Shown: positions 39,188-54,536, counted from the first letter of the stretch. The stretch is 64,000 nucleotides of DNA from Rotaria macrura (GCA_900239685.1 OENT01000432.1:53707-117706); one strand, 5' to 3'. Made by a program: numbers and translations. Notes: generated by a model not told the origin, from the letters alone.

Positions 39188-39757
39188 TCATTTTGGTTTC
39201 GATGAATTTGGTGTAGGTGGGGGATTTTGTTCTTCACCATTCGATCGTTCAGAAAGTTGTCCTTTATCAGGTGTTGGAGGAGGCTGATCTTTACTATCAA
39301 ATGGCATTCCTTGTGGTGGATCATATTGAGTGCCAACAGAAGGCTTTCGTTCGTATTGAAATTGTTCATAGTAACTTGGTGACATTTGCTCACCAGTTTG
39401 ATATGTAGTATTCATAGTCGGTTGTTGATAATAGTTGGCTTGTTGATAACAATTAGCACTATATTGTGAATTGATTTGTTGAATAATATCTGGTGGAGCC
39501 ATTCGACCTACTAATCGAATAGCACCTAAATTTTTAATACCAAAACGACTTAACGGTTCATTAGGATATGGATGTAGTTCTTGTCCGTGAAAGGCAAGAT
39601 TTTGTAACGCTCGTGGCACACGAAAATCACGTTCGACAACATTCATTAAGTCAGCAATCGTTGGTTCAGCACCATTATATGCTGGCACTGATATTTCATG
39701 TATATCTCCACCAAAATGAAGTTGAAGTTTAACACAAAACACGCGCGGTTGGTACAT
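39188..39757 (-). CDS. Ubiquitin-like-domain protein with Tyr/Gln/Pro-rich tail
   Basis: A 189-aa protein from one exon. Residues 8-86 read as a ubiquitin-like domain: a beta-hairpin start (VKLQLHFGG-IHEISVP), TIADLMNVVERDFRVP in the helix position, LAFHGQEL, then LSRFGIKNLGAIRLVGR. This resembles the ubiquitin-like domain of BAG1 and related co-chaperones. No BAG domain follows. Instead there is a low-complexity tail rich in Tyr, Gln, Asn and Pro with two PPPTP motifs near the end. No glycine-glycine terminus is present, so it is not a conjugated modifier. It may be a short proteasome- or chaperone-linked adaptor. It lies 286 bp downstream of the DDX55 stop on the same strand. Confidence 0.7.
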   Translation of the reverse strand: MYQPRVFCVKLQLHFGGDIHEISVPAYNGAEPTIADLMNVVERDFRVPRALQNLAFHGQELHPYPNEPLSRFGIKNLGAIRLVGRMAPPDIIQQINSQYSANCYQQANYYQQPTMNTTYQTGEQMSPSYYEQFQYERKPSVGTQYDPPQGMPFDSKDQPPPTPDKGQLSERSNGEEQNPPPTPNSSKPK

Positions 39758-40043
39758 GACTTATTCTATCATATAACATACAAGAATGTAGTAACAATTC
39801 GATTCTTCTCGACTTTTATTTTCTGTTTGCAAACAAACAAAAAAAGTGTTGCTTGACGGTGTTGCTATTGGATTTAAGAGAAAAGAATAGAAGAAGAAAA
39901 AAGGAAAAGAAAATAAATGTTCTTTCTTTTGCCAGACAATATTTTATTGTTGGTAGTTATAACAAAAAAAAAGCTTCAATGATTGAATAGTTTGATTGAA
40001 AGAAAAACAACAATAACAATAACAATAAGATTTTGTTAAATAT

Positions 40044-43000
40044 TTATTCCATGTCAGACAATTTTTCATCTTCACTTAGTTCAAGTTCATTACTTTTGTT
40101 CTTGTTTTCTCTTTGTAATTTCTTAAAAGAAAAAAAAAACGTCTTTAACTTTAAACTGAAGTGATTTTATATGTAAAATTCTCTAATCTAGAAATGCGCA
40201 CGTTCAAACTTGAAAGCTATGAGGATATATGCAACTGAAAGTTCTTGTAAACAATAATTAAATTCATGATACAATCGAACACAATTTGTGATACTTCAAG
40301 CAAACTGATCTTTAAATTGTCATATTTCGTCATACGAGATGTTCAATGTCTTTTCATTCTCTGTCCATCTGTATGGATATACTTTGTAGGTGTGGAAGAT
40401 TACATGAGCTATGAACAACATGTCAGTCTAAGAAGGTAGTTTGTTCTTCATCTACATTTGTTTAGCGAAATAGGAATAAATATCCATATAGTTGAACAGA
40501 ACAAGACCAATAAACAGTTTTTTCAATAACATAAATAAATATCGACTACGATATGTTGATTTATCAGGATATTAAACAAAACAAAGTATTCTTACATTGT
40601 ATCTTTGTAATCGTCGTTGTTTCTTTAATTTACTATATTCTTTTGCAATATCATCTATGTTTTTTTCAGTTTCGGCACGATCATTTTCAGCACCAATTAT
40701 TCGTTCATTCTCTGCTTGTTCACGACGCATGCGTTTCAAACGTTTTTTAAGAGTTTTCTCTTTTTTTATCGAAAATGGAACTGTCTATGAAAATATAAAC
40801 AAGATCATCAAATGCATCGATTACAGATGAATGTCTAGTTTTACTTTGATACGTTTCTTTAACTTCATAGTTGGATCTTCTTTTTCCATTTTTCGTTTTA
40901 TTGCTAAACTTTTATCTCTATGAAACAGGAAAATCAAGATTAATTTAGAAAAAAATTTTAATTGAGAATATGTACTTGTATGGTATTGCTTCATAATCAA
41001 TCGTTTGACTATGTTGATGAAAATTTGATGTATCACGATTTCTTAATTCGGGCATTTTTGGTAAATGAACAAGTGCGAATGCACCTTCAGCCAATGCACA
41101 TAGATCAAGTTCTTTTAAACGTAAGAGAAGTGAGCATTCATGTTTGGCGTAAGCTTGAACAAAGGAAACAAATGCTTGTTTCGATCGATCATAAATAGCT
41201 CTATTAAAGTAAAATAAAAGAATTCATGTATAGTCATCGGGAAACAAATAGTTCTGGTTAGCACTTTGATTACATGTTCTACTTTTGAGCTTACATAGTT
41301 TTATGTGTGAAACTCTCTCATATGTACATTTCGTATTACTCTTATTCATTGGTACACATATGCAATCTTTTTTCTTTAAATATTTCTTCAAGTGTAGTGT
41401 GTATATTTTTTCTATAATGGTTATATAACGGCACACTCTACAATAGAAAGATTATGATTGAGAGGTGTGTCATTATTCGTACAAGTCATAGAAGCACTAA
41501 ATGATAATAAAAAAATGTACTGTAACTGCTTCTGATAATGTTACAGATTAAGAGCAATAAAAGAAGAACAGTCGATACATACACTTGCGAACAATTATTG
41601 CTCAGATGAGAGTTGAATTTACCGTTCGAATTTTAAATTTAATTCTATTTCAAAATATATGCATGTACTCATAACAGATTTTAATCAGAACTAAAGTGAA
41701 ACTGAACATAGCAGTGTTTCAATTTTCAGCAGAATCATTTCTTCTAATGATTTTTAGAAATTCTAACAAACAAAATCAATAGAATGATCAAGAATATGCT
41801 GAATGATATGTCACTTTTCAACGGTGAGTGTGTTAACCAAAATTTTCCATAGATATTCAACGGAGAATTTCGTATCATTATCATATTATTTTCGAAGTAT
41901 TCTACGTTGAAGTTTGATTTTTTAAATGAATCTTATTAAACAAGATCAACTGATGTTCAATGTCATCATTCATTTAGAAGAAAAAAAAAGAAACACAATC
42001 TTGAACCTCTAGTACATATGTGATATAACATGTTCATGCAATTAAAAGTTCTCACAGTACCCTGAAGTTCGTATCGTCTCAAATTGCACATGATTTATCA
42101 ATTACAGAACTCATTCTCTTATTTATTTCTATGCTCGAAAAATAGATTTAAAATACTGACTAGAAACATTCATGTTGAGAAATGAATCTAATTATTTTAT
42201 TGTTTTGAATATAACTTACTTATCGTTTGTTGCTAATTGTCGTACAATCGGTACAACATTTTCAATTGTTGCCAGATCTGGTGTTGTCATTTCACACAAT
42301 GGTACTTTTTGACTATTAAGAAGAAAATTAACATATGCAGCTTCATTAGGTAGAAGCATTAGCAGTGCATTTCCAAGTCGACCAAGACGAGCTGTTCGAC
42401 CACAACTATAATCAATTTAATAAATTTTATTGTGAACAAATTCTAATTTACCGATGAACGAATTGTACAACTGTTGTTGGTGGATCAAATTGAATAACCC
42501 AATCCACATCAGGTAGATCAATACCACGTGCTACGATATCTGTACATAGAAGAATTGTTGTTGTTGTTGTTGATGTTTCTGAACGAAATTGATCAATAAC
42601 GGTAGTACGTTTATTACGTAATTTTCGATGAATGGCAAAAACTTTTGTTGATGTCGATGAATGAAAAATATGTTTAAGTACACTTGTAAAATATTGAACA
42701 CAAGCGCATGTCGAAAAAAATATCATTATCTTAGCTGGACGTTGTTCATTGATAAAATGAATTAACTGACTTAATTTTTCGTTAGGTTCACAAATCTGAC
42801 GGAGAGAAAAAAAAAGACGAACACGAATGTAGTTTTTGAGAAATTTTCGATGAACATTTAGATAAAAGATTACCATGTAAAAATTTTTCAATGTTGACGG
42901 AGTACGTTGATCAGCACCTGAACCAGTTTGTTTCACAGTTATTCGTACAGGATTTCGAAGACCAGCACGTATCAATTTTTGTAATTCATCGGTTTGGGTT

Positions 43001-44797
43001 GCTGAAAATAAGCCGGTTCGTCTTTGTTTCGGAAGTGCATCAAAGATAGTATTTAAACTAAAACAGACACATGATACATACACTTATGGTTGTTCTTTTA
43101 TATGATGAATATCGAAGAATAATGCGATGTTACTTGATATGAATGCTACGATCTTTGAAAGAACAGGCATACTTCTGGGTAATTTAGGAACACCAAGAAT
43201 TGGTGCAGAATTTTTATGGGTACTTCGTCAGATGTATTCGAAATTTCGACTACTATCTTTTCTTTTATGTGACTCAAAGATCATAGTAACCATCAAATTG
43301 ACTCCTAAATTTCCAAGACTCTATGTCTGATCGAGTAAGAGTATTAAGTATACCATTTCTAAAGAGTATCATTCTTCTCTTTTATTTTGTCTCTCGACAG
43401 CATGTTGGATCATTGAAAAATAGTGTCTTTGTCTTCAGGAATTTAAGAAAATCTTTATGTTAACTAGAGTAAAGTATATCTACGTATAAAACATTCCAAG
43501 TCATGGGAAAAATATGATCATCTTCACGAAAAATTTACTACAAGAGAAATGAAACATATTCTAGAGTTTTGTTACATAGAACGAATCTATTCTCGATTTT
43601 TTCTGGTTTGGCGAGTGATTCAGGATATGTTATGATGATCAAAAGTAAAACAAATCAACGGTTTGAAGTATCATCAAATTTTTAATAATTAGATTGGTAA
43701 GTTTATGTGGCCAGTTTCACTAATGGAGTGTTTATACACTTTGATAAGTACTTCGATTTAAATGATATCGTTCGAGAAGGAGACATTATCAGAGAATCAT
43801 GAAAATTCTAAGCGCTGTAGGATGATTTGATGCCTTACCTTATGAAATATATCCTAAGTCAAGCATCTTATACCAATAACATTTCATCTGTACCGCCGTG
43901 AAGAGTTAAGTAGAAACTTGTTTTCGAATCTGAATCATCCTATAATTAGTAACTACGACTATATCTCTTTTGTTTTTAGATTTTAATTATAAATCAATCA
44001 TGTAAATAGTTATCGTTCGCGGCTCTAACTAATCTGGTTAACTATAACTAATTTAAATTTGACATAGTTTACCTTGTTAAAAATCCCAAGTCTAATAAAC
44101 GATCAGCTTCATCCAAAATGAGCATTTCCTAATGAGTAAAAGAGAAAAGCAATGTTTCATACTCTTCAAAATTACTTTTCATTAAAACTAACAACAAAAA
44201 ATACTTACAAGACTTTTCAGATTTAAAATAAGATTGAATGTATTATTTTTAATTTTAAGTAATTCTTCAAAACGACCTGGTGTTGCAATAATAATTGTTC
44301 CACCATTCTTTTGAAATTGCACGACATCATGTTCATGTTTTGTACCACCGACCAATAGAATACATGAGAAATGTTTTTCGTCATTAAATGATTGTATGAA
44401 TTCATTTGTGATATCAAATGTTTGTTGCGCTAATTCACGTGTTGGTGATATAATCAATGAATGTATATGATATTTATCAAAGCGATTATCGTTCGTATAT
44501 TTTTTCAAAAGCATTTCAAGTATTGGCACAATAAATGCAAGAGTTTTTCCACTGCCAGTGACAGCTTCGACACAAACATCTTTATGTTGAAGAAATAACG
44601 GTATTGTTATAGCCTAGATTGAATAATTCATTGTATTTTATTTTTGATTTTATCTAAGACGATTCCTTTTCAGCTGTCTATTAAACTACCTGTACTGGTG
44701 TCATTTTATTGAATTTCTTTCTTTTCAGGAATTTCAATATTTTTGGATTCAATGTTGGTAACCAACGATCAGTAAATGTTTCACTAGTTTTACTCAT
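40044..44797 (-). CDS. DDX55: DEAD-box RNA helicase DDX55 (Spb4)
   Basis: Coding exons in order of transcription: 44797-44690, 44613-44209, 44128-44073, 43057-42874, 42795-42452, 42405-42220, 41200-40976, 40917-40845, 40784-40596, 40121-40044. They give 615 aa (human 600). DDX55/Spb4 is a nucleolar helicase of 60S subunit assembly. Seen are the Q motif (FNKMTPVQ, 29-36), AVTGSGKT (53-60), [17 protein letters not shown] (177-180), SAT, the motif V region ([10 protein letters not shown]) and motif VI ([11 protein letters not shown]). The Spb4-specific C-terminal block is present ([17 protein letters not shown]), then a basic coiled region. The 78-bp intron 42796-42873 is in frame and lacks stops. 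Introns 43058-44072 and 41201-42219 are about 1 kb with nothing recognised. Confidence 0.93.
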
Positions 44798-44984
44798 CTC
44801 TATTGTTCTTTTTGTTATAAATTAGATTAAATCTAAAATAGGATTATAACATGCTAGGATTTAGTCTTTTTTGTTTTTATTAATGGTTGCTACGTTTCTT
44901 ATTCTTCAGGTTGGACAAATGTAGATTCATTTATACACAAGACAAAAAAAAATGAGAAAAGAACTCATTGTCAATCATAAATGT

Positions 44985-46740
<1,756 letters not shown>

Positions 46741-47473
46741 GATTTATATTTCAATGAAATCCTTTATTTTTTTTATATAACAATCAAAAAAACCAACAAA
46801 CAAACTCAACCAAGTAGCAATTGCTACTATATAGATTATAAGTGATTGTGGCGGCCTCTTATAAGAAAAACAAGTGTTTTTGCATTCAATTTCATGAAAA
46901 ATTCTCTTTAATACATATATTCATTGATTTTAAAATATAGAAATAAACATAATAGATTATTTTTTGTTTTGTTTTTTTAAAATATATCATTGGCTAATTA
47001 TAAACAGAAGGAGAAAAGAAGAAAAAAAACAGCCGAAACGTATGACGTCATGTGCACCATGATTAGCATTGCTTGTGATATTGTAATATACGCTTTCTCT
47101 CATTGAGAAAAGTACAATTCTAAAGAAAGCCTTAATCGAGATGTGCAATGACAAGTGTATCTTTAATACAAAAGTTAGACTGAGACTATCGCAACTTTTC
47201 ACAGCAAGCGGGAAAAAACGTTCTTATTGCATTTCGTTAAAAAAAGGATATCCATTCTGACCTTTTCTGCTATCTGGAAAAAAAGTTAAAACTAATGATC
47301 AAATCATTCAAATGAAAAATGAAAACCTCAAAAAATAAAATGAGTCATCTTAACTTGTCTAAGAACATTCGTATGCATATATATGTATATCGGTCAGCTG
47401 TAATATGATAATGAGTCACACAATGATGTTTTTGTTGTTTTTTTTCTTTTCGAAGTAAACAAAAATCAGGGTG
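46741..47473. promoter_or_regulatory. Shared upstream region of NDUFS8 (-) and CECR2 (+)
   Basis: These two genes diverge from this 733-bp gap, so both promoters, or one bidirectional promoter, must lie here. The sequence is AT-rich. No TATA box or known motif stands out with confidence. Confidence 0.4.
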
Positions 47474-50400
47474 ATGTCATCTGAATGGCCCGATACACAA
47501 CTATCGAATATACAAAAGAGTAAGTAAACAAAATTTGTCTTAAATTGTTTGTTTACTTATTTGTTTTTAAATTTTATTATTCTAGCATTGCAAAACAGTT
47601 GGCAAATTCCATACATATCATTGTACGCACGAATATTTTGTGATGCTTTTCAACTCTTCGATTTTCACCAAGAGGTTAATTAAAACGATAGAAGAAATAA
47701 AACCTTTTGTTTCATATTATTTATTTAAGGAATTGGAAGATGCTCTATTATCCGATAATCCCGATGAAATTCATCCATTCCTTCAAGAACTACTCATTTC
47801 ATTATTATCCGGATTGACACGTTTACATGTCAAGTGAATGAAATTTTCTGAAATGGATAAACAAATTTATACTGTTTTTATTTTTTCTCTAGTTCAAGTA
47901 ATATGTTTCTTATGTTAAGTAATGTACTTAAGCGATGTGGTCTTAATATTGTCTTGTCTATTCCATCATCTGTTATGACTATATCTGTTGATACGATATC
48001 AACAACGGATTGGAAAGAAATGGGAATTTTCGAGAAAGTGACAGTACTTCGCGCTTTATGTGATGCGCGATTAGATCGACCCGACATTGAACAAGTTACT
48101 GAAGTAAGATGATAAGTCAAGTTAATATTCTAAAATTGTTTAGCTATCATATTCTTCCTAGAGCATGCCAGCTGATTCATTGCGTTTCGAACCATTCGGA
48201 GAAGATTCACGTGGAAATACATTATGGTATTTTGGTGATACTCGTCTTTATTGTAGTTCGTCAAATAAAAAGGATGTTGAGTAAGTTAGATTCCGTCATT
48301 TTTTTTCTCGCTAAATATAGCCATGAGACAAGGGTTAGTGATGCTAAAGGATCGAAATCAAAGATAGAATTGCACGCTATAATACCGATGAATATTTAAT
48401 ATAGTGTATCCAAGACAAATAAGTACACGAATACGTAGTCTTTCGTGTCATCAGTGTAATCTCCAACTATAAGAATATTTCAACACGTAAGGATCAGTAA
48501 TGATTTACACATGATGGCATTCATTCTTGCATAACAATAAGTTGTTCATAATTTGAAATAGGAGGATTATGGGTTAATAAAACTGGTCACTCAAATTGCA
48601 AAAAAAAAATAACATAGATCAATGTATTCGAAATTAATAGTATGGGACTGTACGATTGACCCAATCCGATAAGACTAGACATTTATTCGTCTAAAAACAA
48701 GACTCGACTAGATGACGCCATTCCTATATATATATATATAATCAGGATCTAGATGATTTGAGAAATATCTGACACATGCTTTTTTCAAAAAAACAAGTAT
48801 GATATCTTCGAAGCAATTTTCAACATAGACTTAAGAAAAACGTCATGAACACTGTAGGTTCTGATCTCTTAAGTCTTGAAATGCACAGTTTAGTGTTTCA
48901 CTGTGTACCTAACTATCAGATCGAAAATTTTCATGTACTCAATCGAATCAATATTCAGACTTGATTTGTATGAAGATGTTCTTAAAAATTTCTGATCGAG
49001 TGTTTAGTAGCTTTTTTTCATATGTAAACATCATATTTCACTTCGACTCTAGCAACATTTCGATATACAAAAGTTAACATCATTGATAAAACGTATACAA
49101 TTTTAACGATCACCTGATTTGTAATTCGACTTTATCGTGTTAAAGACTTAAATATGAATTGGGTTCAATTAAATATTTAGAACATCAACATGGGAGTGTA
49201 TCTGTCGTACATTAGATGAATGGAATGCGTATATAGAAAATTTTCGTAAATTATGTTCAAAGAAAAATTCAAGTTGTAAAGATCGGAAATTATTAGAACG
49301 TTTAGTGGCTTTGAATGCTGATTTGCCTGATATTTATGCGCGTAAAGAACGTGATCGACAACGTCGATGGACATCATATGAACCGAAACGTTCATCCACA
49401 CGTCTTGAAGCTAAACGACAACAACGTATAGAACTAGAAGAAATCACACAAGAACAAAAAGCACGACATGAAAAATTTCTCGAATATAAACGACGACAAG
49501 AAGAAACGATTGCTAAAGAAAAAGAACGTTTAGAACGTCATGAACGTGTTAAACGAAGAGAAGGTTCAATAGACTAGGCGTTGCTTTCTTGTTCGATTTA
49601 CATTCAATTTTCCTAATTCATTTTTAGAACGAGCTGGCCGTATTCGACGACGTGCTGCTGTTGGATCATTAACAGGAATAGCCGATGGTTCAGAATTTTC
49701 AGAAAATAGCAATACATCATCAACATTCTTTGATGAAAGTAGTAATCCAATTGATACCAGTGATATACATCAAAAAGGTATGAAAAATGATCACTATTCT
49801 GAACTTTCAAATAATATATTGTTTTCTATTTCCAGTAGTGACTTTACTAAGAACAAATGAGAACAGTTGGCCATTTCTTGAACCTGTTACTGAAGAACTT
49901 GCACCTAATTATTTCACAATAGTTGAAGTAAGAACTTAAGTATAGATCAATTCAAAATCTGTTTTTTTCTTCTGAAGAATTCCTCTCGTATTCCGATTGT
50001 TAGTTCGAGATTCCAGAAAATGAGAGATGTCAATGTTTCTTTGGATGAAATAAAAACTATTTCTTGAAGAAAGACATAATGTTCATATTCTCACCATAGA
50101 AGAGTTACGACGGTACTGTTGTAATCGGTGGTTGCTGCTTCAGCTCATATAAAAGTGACGAACATACCAGAAAGAAATTTAAAAGGATTCATATATAATA
50201 ATTTCCACAGGTGGCTCATGGTTTTATTACTAGAAAAATTTTCTCGAAGCAAATACTTCTAATGATAATTGTCATATTCAAAAAGTGTTTCAACTAAATT
50301 CAACATTTCTCTATTTTAATATTGAATTTACACGTGAACATAACTATGTGTAACAAGTGATATATTTTATTGAAAATTAAGAAGACGTATAATAAGTGAA

Positions 50401-53400
50401 TGAGGTTTTTCACTTGCATCAAAAAATGATACTATCCTTTACTTCAAGAGCATGATACTGTTTTTTGAGATTGACTATGCTTAGGCATCATGAATCTCGT
50501 AAACACCTCAGTTCGATGCATCAAACTGAACAATATCTTTAGTTGACATAACGTCCAATTATTGACTTTAGTAGAAGCTCGACTTACAAAGAAGCAGAGA
50601 GCTCGAGGTAGTCTTAAATGAAGGGCAATATTTATGTACTCTTTTCATACAAACAGAACATTCGATGTTGAATTCTTTTCATTTCCTTTGCAATCATTCT
50701 CGTACATATAGTGTGAGTGTACTCGAAGAAGAATATTATCAATCATGTCTTCAAGTGATTTTCTGATTGCAAATTCGATTCTCCCAGAAAATAAAATAAT
50801 TCGAATGATTTAATAAATACTGATACAAAACAATTTTACAAGAATGTAAAACAATTAATTCGAGAAATATTTTAAGCAACACACTTCCAATTCGTACTAA
50901 ATCCCTTTAAACATCTGGCTTTTTTTTTCTTCCAACACGTTAAGCTCTTTTGACATTGTATTATCATTATTACAATACAAAAGTATCTCAATAATGACAT
51001 GATTGTTTATTAAGATATGTTTAAGCGATGCTTGTTGAATATCTCATGAATGAATCATGTTTTTCAGACTGATATTTGAATTTAATAAGTAAGTCCTCAT
51101 ACAATTTTATTATTGATAGTAAATGTTGAGCCTTCAATGCCAACGGAGTCTGAAGAAGGAGTCGAATAATAACATACAGTTCTTTCTTTTAAATGCAATT
51201 TTTTTGTGTAGAATCCAATGGATCTTTCGACAATCCAACAAAAAATAATCAATAAAGTTTATGTTAATAATTCAGCTGAATTCGTGCGAGATATTGAATT
51301 AATGGTTGCTAATTGTGAACAGTATAATGGCAAACGAAGCAGTAAGATGGATATTAATTGCATCAATGTTGGTTTTTGATCTAATCTCATGTTTTATATT
51401 TAGTTTTGGGACGACTAGCTAATCGACTTCTTCGTTATTTTAAAGAATGTTGGTCTGAATATCAACCTATAACACCACAGCTTGATGACGATATTGATGA
51501 TCTTAATCATTATCGAGATAATCCACTTAAACGACGTTTAAATGAATCAACGTCAACAGCAGTTACACGTGATAAAAATAATAATACAAGACCGAGAAAA
51601 AACTATCGACAATTAGCTGGATTAAGCGATGATGATGATGGTGATGAAACTGAGTACATGCCATTGCCAAATTCAAAACGCGTAAGTTAATAATAGATAA
51701 TAGTGCGAACGTTTGTATTGAAAATTCTTCAAGTAGTTTTCAAGACCCACCGGTTGTCTTACGACTATAAGCCTTTATTTTTAATTTCACTTGAGCTTAG
51801 TGAATTCTAACAAGCTTCATTTTTAACTAGAAAATTAAAAATAATCTTTGCAAAAATGAAAGCAGACCATTTTAAACTATACCTTTCATGATCACTCAAG
51901 AGTTTCTATTGGCAACGTAAGATCCTTTACAAAATTATCTTTTTATAATAAAGTAAAATCAATCAGAAGCAGGGCTGCCATTTCTTATTTTTCGAATGGG
52001 TTTATGAAAGTCCAAATGAGGTATATTCCTTTATTGAATGGGGTACATCATTGGGGCACATTATATCTCACGCTAAAACGGAGAATTCGATTGAGAAACC
52101 CGATGAAATTAAACTTCTATTGTAGAAAGCAACTCAATATTTCACTAGTTTTATAATTAGATTAGCTTTATTGTTCTTTTTCTCTCAAAAAACATTATAC
52201 TAGTTAATTTATAAGTTAAACTGGATTGTCCTGAAAACTAAGAGATTCTTCGCCTGTTGTGGCTTCTGAATCATCTGAAATTTCAATTTCATAACCCTTG
52301 TTCAATTCCATGCGGATAGTATCATCAAATTTATTGAAGCGAAAATCTAAAACTAGATTTACTTCTGAGACAAAAAGAACTATGTACTCGTCAAATTTAA
52401 TCGGAAAAGGTAATGAAGCAATGGGGAACGAGAAATGAGAAAAATTTAGTAAAATTTATTTCATTGTTCATAGTGAAAATAGTGTGTAAAGCCGAATACT
52501 TCAATATGAAATTAAACAAAATGGATACTAATATCTGCTGATCAGTTCTTTATCAATAAATTTAGTTTTAGATGTCTTCATATTATAGAAATGAGGCAAC
52601 TCTAGTGAAAAACATAAGTTATTTTCGTTAGAAGGTTCGTTAATCACACTGCACACTTAAACACTCTAATGGGGTATCAAATTTTCTTGGGTACAAAATG
52701 GTGAAATAGGGTACTATACCCCAAAATGGGGTACAGTTGGCAGCCCTGATCAGAAGTGACCTACTCGTTGTACTGTTATTTAAATTTCGTAGGAAATTCC
52801 ATTTTTAATAAGAAAAAAAAGGATTTGAATTCCTAATCGTAGTCGTAGAATACATGGAATATTTTCTAGAGAAGAATTTATTTCACTCTACACCGAGTAA
52901 AAAACGAAATTCTTTTACAAATATCGTATTTGATCTTTTGAGAAAAGAATTCTCATTACATGAATATGCATCAGTTTGACTTGAGTTATGCGCAAGTATC
53001 AAGAACAGATGCATAGCAAAATTTCATCTATCGAGTGGTTCTCACTTGTTCAAAACACAGGAAATCGATCAATCAATAGTTATTAATGATTAAACATATA
53101 ATAGTAAAAGAGCAAGAGAGAAGTTTGATATTATTTTGACCGACATTTTCTTATTGTCATAACTAAAATAGTTTTCCAATTACAGAATATGCATCACGAA
53201 ATCTATGATGATCAGATAATAGGAGTATTCCATTGCATGAGATATCAAGTCTGATTGAATGAATATGAATATTTATTTGAAAAGGTTAGAAGCTCATAAC
53301 TCTATCTACTTGCTTCAGAATCTTAAACTTACTCTTGGAGTCAAGTAAGTTCACTCGTTTTATGAAATTGTGAGAGTCACTAAAAATTCGAAAAAAAATT

Positions 53401-54001
53401 AAATAATTTGAATTAAAAAGTTTGTTCACAATTAGAATTATACAAAAAAAACTGTTCATCTTTTACGAATCAATTTTTTCAGGCACGTCATTCAAATACA
53501 TCTCTACCAATCTATATAAAAATTGATCCTGATTCTCCAGCATTTATTGTTTACCATGATCATTCATATTTTATACGACATGAATCAACAAATTCATCAT
53601 CTATAGACAATGCGCATAAACGTAAATCATCATCGATTTCAAATACAAAATCAACAGTAAATACTCAACCTCAAATCGAACAACCATCACATCAACAAAC
53701 TTGTTTACCTTCAGTTCAAGTTCTTAATCGCTTACTTCTTGAACATCAGCAAAAAATGAAATGTTCTTCGTCGGATTCATCGATTGATCCTTCAACATCA
53801 TCGACAAATGCAATTGATTTTAGTGCTATTTTACGTGCACTCTTAGCCAAGCAAGGTCATCATATAACAACAACTATTGAAAAAAATGTCAATAATAATA
53901 ATAATAATACTAATAATTCAGAAAATGTTCTTTCTTCCTCAACGCAGTCCATCATCAATTCTCAATTACAATCTGATTTATCATCAACGACTGCATCGTA
54001 A
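47474..54001 (+). CDS. CECR2: CECR2-like bromodomain chromatin-remodelling protein
   Basis: Coding exons: 47474-47519, 47586-47674, 47730-47833, 47893-48103, 48162-48280, 49181-49563, 49628-49777, 49836-49927, 51212-51341, 51404-51681, 53483-54001. They give 706 aa. CECR2 partners ISWI-type ATPases (the CERF complex). The N-terminal region matches human CECR2: RALCDARLD, then ADSLRFEPFGEDSRGNTLWY and W-CICRTLDEW. A Lys/Glu/Arg-rich coiled coil follows. The bromodomain (about 368-460) has SWPFLEPV-EELAPNYF, NPMDLSTI and the acetyl-lysine-binding Asn in CEQYNG (437). The tail is Ser/Asn-rich and far shorter than the roughly 1480 aa of human CECR2. The exon 6 donor (GTTCAA) is weak. Introns of 900, 1284 and 1801 bp occur; the last holds a hAT element. 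Confidence 0.9.
51970..52748. mobile_element. hAT-like non-autonomous DNA transposon in a CECR2 intron
   Basis: This 779-bp element begins CAGGGCTGCCA, and its right end is the reverse complement CAGGGCTGCCAAC. It is flanked by a perfect 8-bp duplication, ATCAGAAG, at 51962-51969 and 52749-52756. CAGGG-type ends, an 8-bp duplication and the nTnnnnAn target pattern are all hAT features. No transposase is present. One 79-codon open frame lies on the minus strand (52216-52455). Confidence 0.9.
52216..52455 (-). pseudogene. Open frame inside the hAT-like element
   Basis: A 79-codon minus-strand frame, ending in TAA at 52218-52216, with no ATG near its start. Its translation looks protein-like: a hydrophobic stretch (LPFPIKFDEYIVLFVSEVNL) followed by an acidic tail (EISDDSEATTGEESL). 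I do not recognise it. It could be the last exon of a lost transposase or a captured host fragment. Confidence 0.35.
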
Positions 54002-54536
54002 TACACTTTGTTCAAATAGTAAAACGATTAGGAAAAAGAAAAATGAAAAGGATATATTCTAATTCTCATTTTTTCCTTATTATTATTCTGTACAAAAGTT
54101 TCGATTGTGCCCGAAATAAATAACAAAAAAAAATACCATGCACATTTATGAGTATGTTTCTTCCGCTTATGTTTCATTTACGTTTTTTTTTCATTGTACG
54201 TTTCTGTCTATGTGTTTGTATGTATTGTTTTGATGCTAATGAAACAAAACAAAAAACTACAACAAACGAATAAAAACAGATGACTAAATGCGAAAATATC
54301 TCAATGGAAAACATCTATATTGATACTTTTCTTTACCTACTGCTGTCCTATTTTTTATTCTCTCTCTATGCTTTTTAGTAGTGACAATAATAAGAACAAG
54401 AACATAGAGCAAGCAACTACAAAAAAAAATTTTATTTGTAAAAAGCAATGTACCAATAAAACACAATGAAAAAAAAATGTTTGATTCGCTTGTTTGTTTT
54501 GTTTTACCATATATATATTTATAAGCATAATGACAT
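54002..54536. other. Intergenic between two convergent genes
   Basis: The 3' ends of CECR2 (plus) and the LIM gene (minus) face each other. AATAAA-type signals are present for CECR2 at about 54115. No further gene is supported. Confidence 0.5.
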
